Positions 61,366 to 64,000 of a stretch of 64,000 nt of DNA are shown here, piece after piece; positions within the stretch are counted from its first letter, which is position 1; every line of letters starts with the position of its first letter. Below the pieces are notes generated by a model. It was not told the DNA's origin, made no database searches, and saw nothing but the letters and a program-made list of their open reading frames with translations. Source of the DNA: Streptomyces diacarni (GTDB taxonomy: Bacteria > Actinomycetota > Actinomycetes > Streptomycetales > Streptomycetaceae); assembly GCF_003323715.1 (NCBI RefSeq), contig NZ_QOIN01000047.1, forward strand, positions 1 through 64,000, read 5' to 3'. A program made the translations under genes and the position numbers.

Positions 61366-61837
61366 CGCCGGGCACGGGTACGACACCTCCGACACCAGGG
61401 TGCGCGTCGGACTCCGCTGCACAGTCAACAGGCGTCCGACTCGGGCTCGGGCAGTTCGTCCAGGTCAACGGTCTGGGTCCGTCCGTCGGTCAGTTTGAAG
61501 GGCAGCTTGGCGAGCCGTAGTTGTGCGCGGGGCCCGCGAGGCAGTCGGAGCGGGTGGGAGCCGGGTGTGGACGACAACCTCCCCGGCGCACGGGTTCACC
61601 ACCGACATAGCGGCCGTGCTCAGGCTCCTTCCCCTATGTGCCCCATTTGCATTCATGCGCCATCGCTGACGCACGAGGACTATCCGATGTGCCTCCCACT
61701 CGCTTCTCCAGTTCCCTGCCGAGCGTGCTCGACAGGGAACTGGGCGCGCAGACCGCCGCGCTCAGCTCTCGCTCGACGATTGCCGCGAGGGGCTTCGTGC
61801 CGCTGATCTGACAGTCATCTGACAGCGCTGCGAGGCG
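61366..61837. other. Intergenic region with gene remnant and large hairpin
   Basis: About 470 bp without an intact gene. On the minus strand, from about 61590 down to a TGA at 61425, a short frame of roughly 55 codons encodes a protein-like C-terminus (RLAKLPFKLTDGRTQTVDLD) with no start codon of normal type, so it may be a remnant. At 61708-61743 an almost perfect hairpin occurs (11-bp arms CCAGTTCCCTG/CAGGGAACTGG plus an inner CGAGC/GCTCG stem). The 9-mer ATCTGACAG is repeated near 61804 and 61815. Confidence 0.5.
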
Positions 61838-63007
61838 TCAGGTCTGGGAGGCCCTGGCGCCGCCCGTGGACTCCCAGCCGGCGACCGCCAGTGCGCGGTA
61901 GGCGGCGTACGTGGCGGCCGGGTCGCCCTCGTCGACCCAGGGGACGGCGCCCACGTGGCCGTCGACGGCGGCGAGGGCCTCCATGGCCTCGCCGTACCGC
62001 TCGGCGCGGACGAGGAACCACACCAGGAGGTGCAGCACGTGGGGGCGCACCGGGTGGTCGTCGTCGACCTGGTCGACGGCGTACTCGGCGGCCTCGATGG
62101 CGTGGCTGATCTCCTCGCTCTCGTACAGGCCGCGGACCATGTTGACCTCGGGCAGGTGGTCGTAGGCCGCGAACAGCGGCAGGGCGGCCAGGAGGGAGCC
62201 CTCGGCGGCGTGGGCGGCCGCCGCGCGGGCGAATCCGTCGGCCTGCTCTTTGGAGCCCATCGACTTCGCCGACCAGTACGGCAGCGCCGCCAGGTGGGCG
62301 CCCATGTGGTCGGGGGCGAGGCGGCGCACGGTGTCCCACAGGGACGCGAAATCGGCCTCGCGGTAGTTGAGGCGGCGGGCGATGTGCAGTTCGGTGAGGT
62401 GGGGTGTGGGGTCGGCGGGGGCGAGTTGGGCCGCGTCCTGGGCGACGTTGCGCGCCTCCTCCAGGATGATGCGGTGGTCGGCGGAGCCGGGCTCGGCCAG
62501 CGCCTGGAAGACGAGGAACTGCGCGTACACCTGCGCACCGCCGTGGTCGTTCGGCTGCTGTGCGCGCCACTGCCGCAGCCACCTCGCGTCCTGCTGGACC
62601 GCGGCCCGCTCCTTGCTGAAGGACACCACGTCGGCGGGTCCTTCCGCGCCGGCGTCCCGCGCCTGTTCCCGCGCGCGTGCCAGTTCCATGGCCGCCGCGC
62701 CCGCGAGGGACTGCACCCGCTGCCAGCGCAGTTCGTACTCGTCGCCCGTCAGTGCCAGCATCCGCGCCACCGGCTCCCAGTCCTGCGTCCGCTGGGCCTC
62801 TTCCAGCGCCTCGACGAGTTCCCTGTCGGGGCCCGGCAGCCGTACGTCCAGCTGCTCGGCGGGGACGAAGCCGTACCCGGCGCCCGGGTCGACGGCCTGG
62901 ACCAGCCCCTGCCTGCCCTCCTGCCGCAGCCGTCGGCGGCGCATCGCGGGATAGGCCACCACACCGAAGAGGGCGGCGAGTGCGATCAGCAGGAACAGGG
63001 CTTCCAT
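61838..63007 (-). CDS. Membrane-anchored helical-repeat (TPR-like) protein
   Basis: A 389-residue protein with one N-terminal membrane helix (ALFLLIALAALFGVVAYPAM) followed by basic residues, so the rest is cytoplasmic. The body is helical, with repeated Ala/Leu pairs of helices resembling TPR units (ELVEALEEAQRTQDWEPVAR, EEISHAIEAAEYAVDQ). Conserved in streptomycetes as far as I recall, function unknown. The ATG at 63007 is preferred to a frame extension to 63088. Confidence 0.8.
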   Translation of the reverse strand: MEALFLLIALAALFGVVAYPAMRRRRLRQEGRQGLVQAVDPGAGYGFVPAEQLDVRLPGPDRELVEALEEAQRTQDWEPVARMLALTGDEYELRWQRVQSLAGAAAMELARAREQARDAGAEGPADVVSFSKERAAVQQDARWLRQWRAQQPNDHGGAQVYAQFLVFQALAEPGSADHRIILEEARNVAQDAAQLAPADPTPHLTELHIARRLNYREADFASLWDTVRRLAPDHMGAHLAALPYWSAKSMGSKEQADGFARAAAAHAAEGSLLAALPLFAAYDHLPEVNMVRGLYESEEISHAIEAAEYAVDQVDDDHPVRPHVLHLLVWFLVRAERYGEAMEALAAVDGHVGAVPWVDEGDPAATYAAYRALAVAGWESTGGARASQT

Positions 63008-63126
63008 GGCGGCGGGTCTCCACGGGGTGACGGGGCGGCGGGTCGGCGGCGGGCTCGGCGGTGCTGGGGGATGAGCTCTTGTGAGCACGCCCCCACTCCA
63101 CCGTACGGCCCACTAGTCTCGCCCCC

Positions 63127-64000
63127 ATGAGTGAGCAGCGTGACAACCGCACCAGCGGCGGGGACCGGACGACCTCGGCGCCCCCTCCGCACGGCTTCGA
63201 GACCCTCGCCATCCATGCGGGCCAGACCGCCGATCCGGCCACGGGAGCCGTCGTCCCGCCCATCCACCAGGTCTCCACCTACAAGCAGGACGGTGTCGGC
63301 GGGCTGCGCGGCGGCTACGAGTACAGCCGGTCCGCCAACCCCACCCGCACCGCGCTGGAGGAGAACCTCGCCGCGCTGGAGGGCGGCAGGCGGGGCCTGG
63401 CCTTCGCCTCCGGGCTCGCGGCGGAGGACTGCCTGCTGCGCACCGTGCTCACGCCCGGTGACCACGTGGTGATTCCGAACGACGCGTACGGCGGCACCTT
63501 CCGGCTGTTCGCGCGGGTCGCCGAGCGCTGGGGCGTCCAGTGGTCGGTCGCCGAATCCTCCGACCCTGCCGCCGTACGGGCCGCGCTGCGCGAGCGCACC
63601 AAGGCCGTCTGGGTGGAGACGCCCTCGAATCCGCTGCTGGGTGTGACCGACATCGCGGCCGTCGCCCAGGTCGCCGGCGCCGCGGGCGCGCGGCTGGTGG
63701 TGGACAACACCTTCGCCAGCCCGTACCTGCAGCAGCCCCTCGCGCTCGGCGCCGACGTCGTCGTCCACTCGACGACCAAGTACATGGGCGGGCATTCCGA
63801 CGTGGTCGGCGGCGCCCTCGTCGTCTCCGACCCCGCGCTCGGTGACGAGCTGGCCTTCCACCAGAACGCGATGGGGGCGATCGCGGGGCCGTTCGACTCC
63901 TGGCTGGTGATGCGCGGTATCAAGACGCTGGGGGTGCGCATGGACCGGCACGGGGAGAACGCGGCCCGCCTCGTGCAGCTTCTGACGGCGCACCCGAAGG
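63127..64000 (+). CDS. metB: Cystathionine gamma-synthase (partial, runs off the window)
   Basis: The first 291 residues of a Cys/Met-metabolism PLP enzyme. Visible motifs are GFETLAIHAGQTADP, GGYEYSRSANPTRTALE, FASGLAAEDCLL, NDAYGGTFRLFARV, WVETPSNPLLGVTDI, VVDNTFASPYLQQPL and the PLP lysine in VVHSTTKYMGGHSDVVGG. It should join O-acyl-homoserine and cysteine, or act in the reverse direction. TAGTCT ends seven bases before the ATG, suggesting a leaderless mRNA. The 3' end lies beyond 64000. Confidence 0.92.
   Translation, partial: MSEQRDNRTSGGDRTTSAPPPHGFETLAIHAGQTADPATGAVVPPIHQVSTYKQDGVGGLRGGYEYSRSANPTRTALEENLAALEGGRRGLAFASGLAAEDCLLRTVLTPGDHVVIPNDAYGGTFRLFARVAERWGVQWSVAESSDPAAVRAALRERTKAVWVETPSNPLLGVTDIAAVAQVAGAAGARLVVDNTFASPYLQQPLALGADVVVHSTTKYMGGHSDVVGGALVVSDPALGDELAFHQNAMGAIAGPFDSWLVMRGIKTLGVRMDRHGENAARLVQLLTAHPK

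Overview
The window is core chromosome of a Streptomyces-type actinomycete. The evidence is very high G+C with G/C-biased third codon positions, GTG starts, leaderless-looking starts, WhiB-like, SpoIIE-type, OxyR/AhpCD and IclR proteins in streptomycete arrangements, almost no TTA codons, and a DasR-like site at a chitinase promoter. No rRNA, tRNA, intact insertion sequence or CRISPR array was seen.

Layout. 1-5.4 kb: a tandem repeat at the window edge, a WhiB-like regulator, a DUF1707 protein, then class I and class II fumarases. 5.4-9.2 kb: a DUF402 protein, a SAM methyltransferase and a soluble PP2C phosphatase with an anti-sigma-type kinase domain. 9.4-11.7 kb: ahpD-ahpC divergent from oxyR. 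11.8-22 kb: housekeeping and membrane genes (ribbon-helix-helix protein coupled to an SPFH protein, membrane alpha/beta hydrolase, AI-2E family permease, secreted lytic enzyme, PIN-PhoH ATPase, isoprenyl diphosphate synthase, aldo/keto reductase). 22.2-35.6 kb: a complete Tad/Flp pilus locus on the minus strand, from a zinc-ribbon protein (34470-35585) through CpaB, a TadZ-TadE fusion, TadE, TadA, TadB, TadC, Flp pilin, a TadG-like protein, a lipoprotein and an OmpA-like protein; a prepilin peptidase lies further on (22212-22970). 35.9-41.3 kb: a Rpn-like nuclease, an Nramp-like transporter lacking the usual metal ligands, a secreted GH18 chitinase and two tandem secreted trypsin-like proteins. 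41.4-48.7 kb: a divergent locus that reads as D-amino-acid or N-acyl-D-amino-acid catabolism (GntP permease, RidA, IclR, PfkB kinase; D-amino-acid deaminase, N-acyl-D-amino-acid deacylase) with a clear inverted-repeat operator. 48.7-56.7 kb: Uma2 protein, hemolysin III family protein, PEP carboxykinase, aminotransferase, TetR regulator, DUF255 thioredoxin-like protein. 56.9-61.4 kb: a tight four-gene accessory operon. 61.8-64 kb: a helical-repeat membrane protein and the start of a cystathionine gamma-synthase that runs off the end.

The accessory operon at 56913-61365 is the best candidate for an under-described system. A NUDIX/winged-helix regulator of NrtR type is followed without a gap by a protein with an intact-looking nucleosidase domain, which overlaps by ATGA a large membrane protein, followed by a small four-helix membrane protein. 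The C-terminal half of the nucleosidase and the extreme N-terminus of the large membrane protein carry the same short Gly/Val/Ser/Asn motif (10 of 20 aligned positions identical, STVGI shared). It resembles the amyloid-type signalling motifs that pair bacterial NLR receptors with their effectors. I infer a membrane-tethered conflict or cell-suicide module whose nucleotide-cleaving effector is recruited through matched motifs. Two of the four genes carry TTA codons, suggesting transfer and bldA-dependent expression.

The Tad locus holds three further oddities: a TadZ ATPase fused to a TadE pseudopilin with a potential prepilin-peptidase site at the junction, a TTA codon at codon 5 of the first gene, and a TadG frame with no ATG/GTG/TTG start that could be opened by a CTG overlapping the pilin stop codon.
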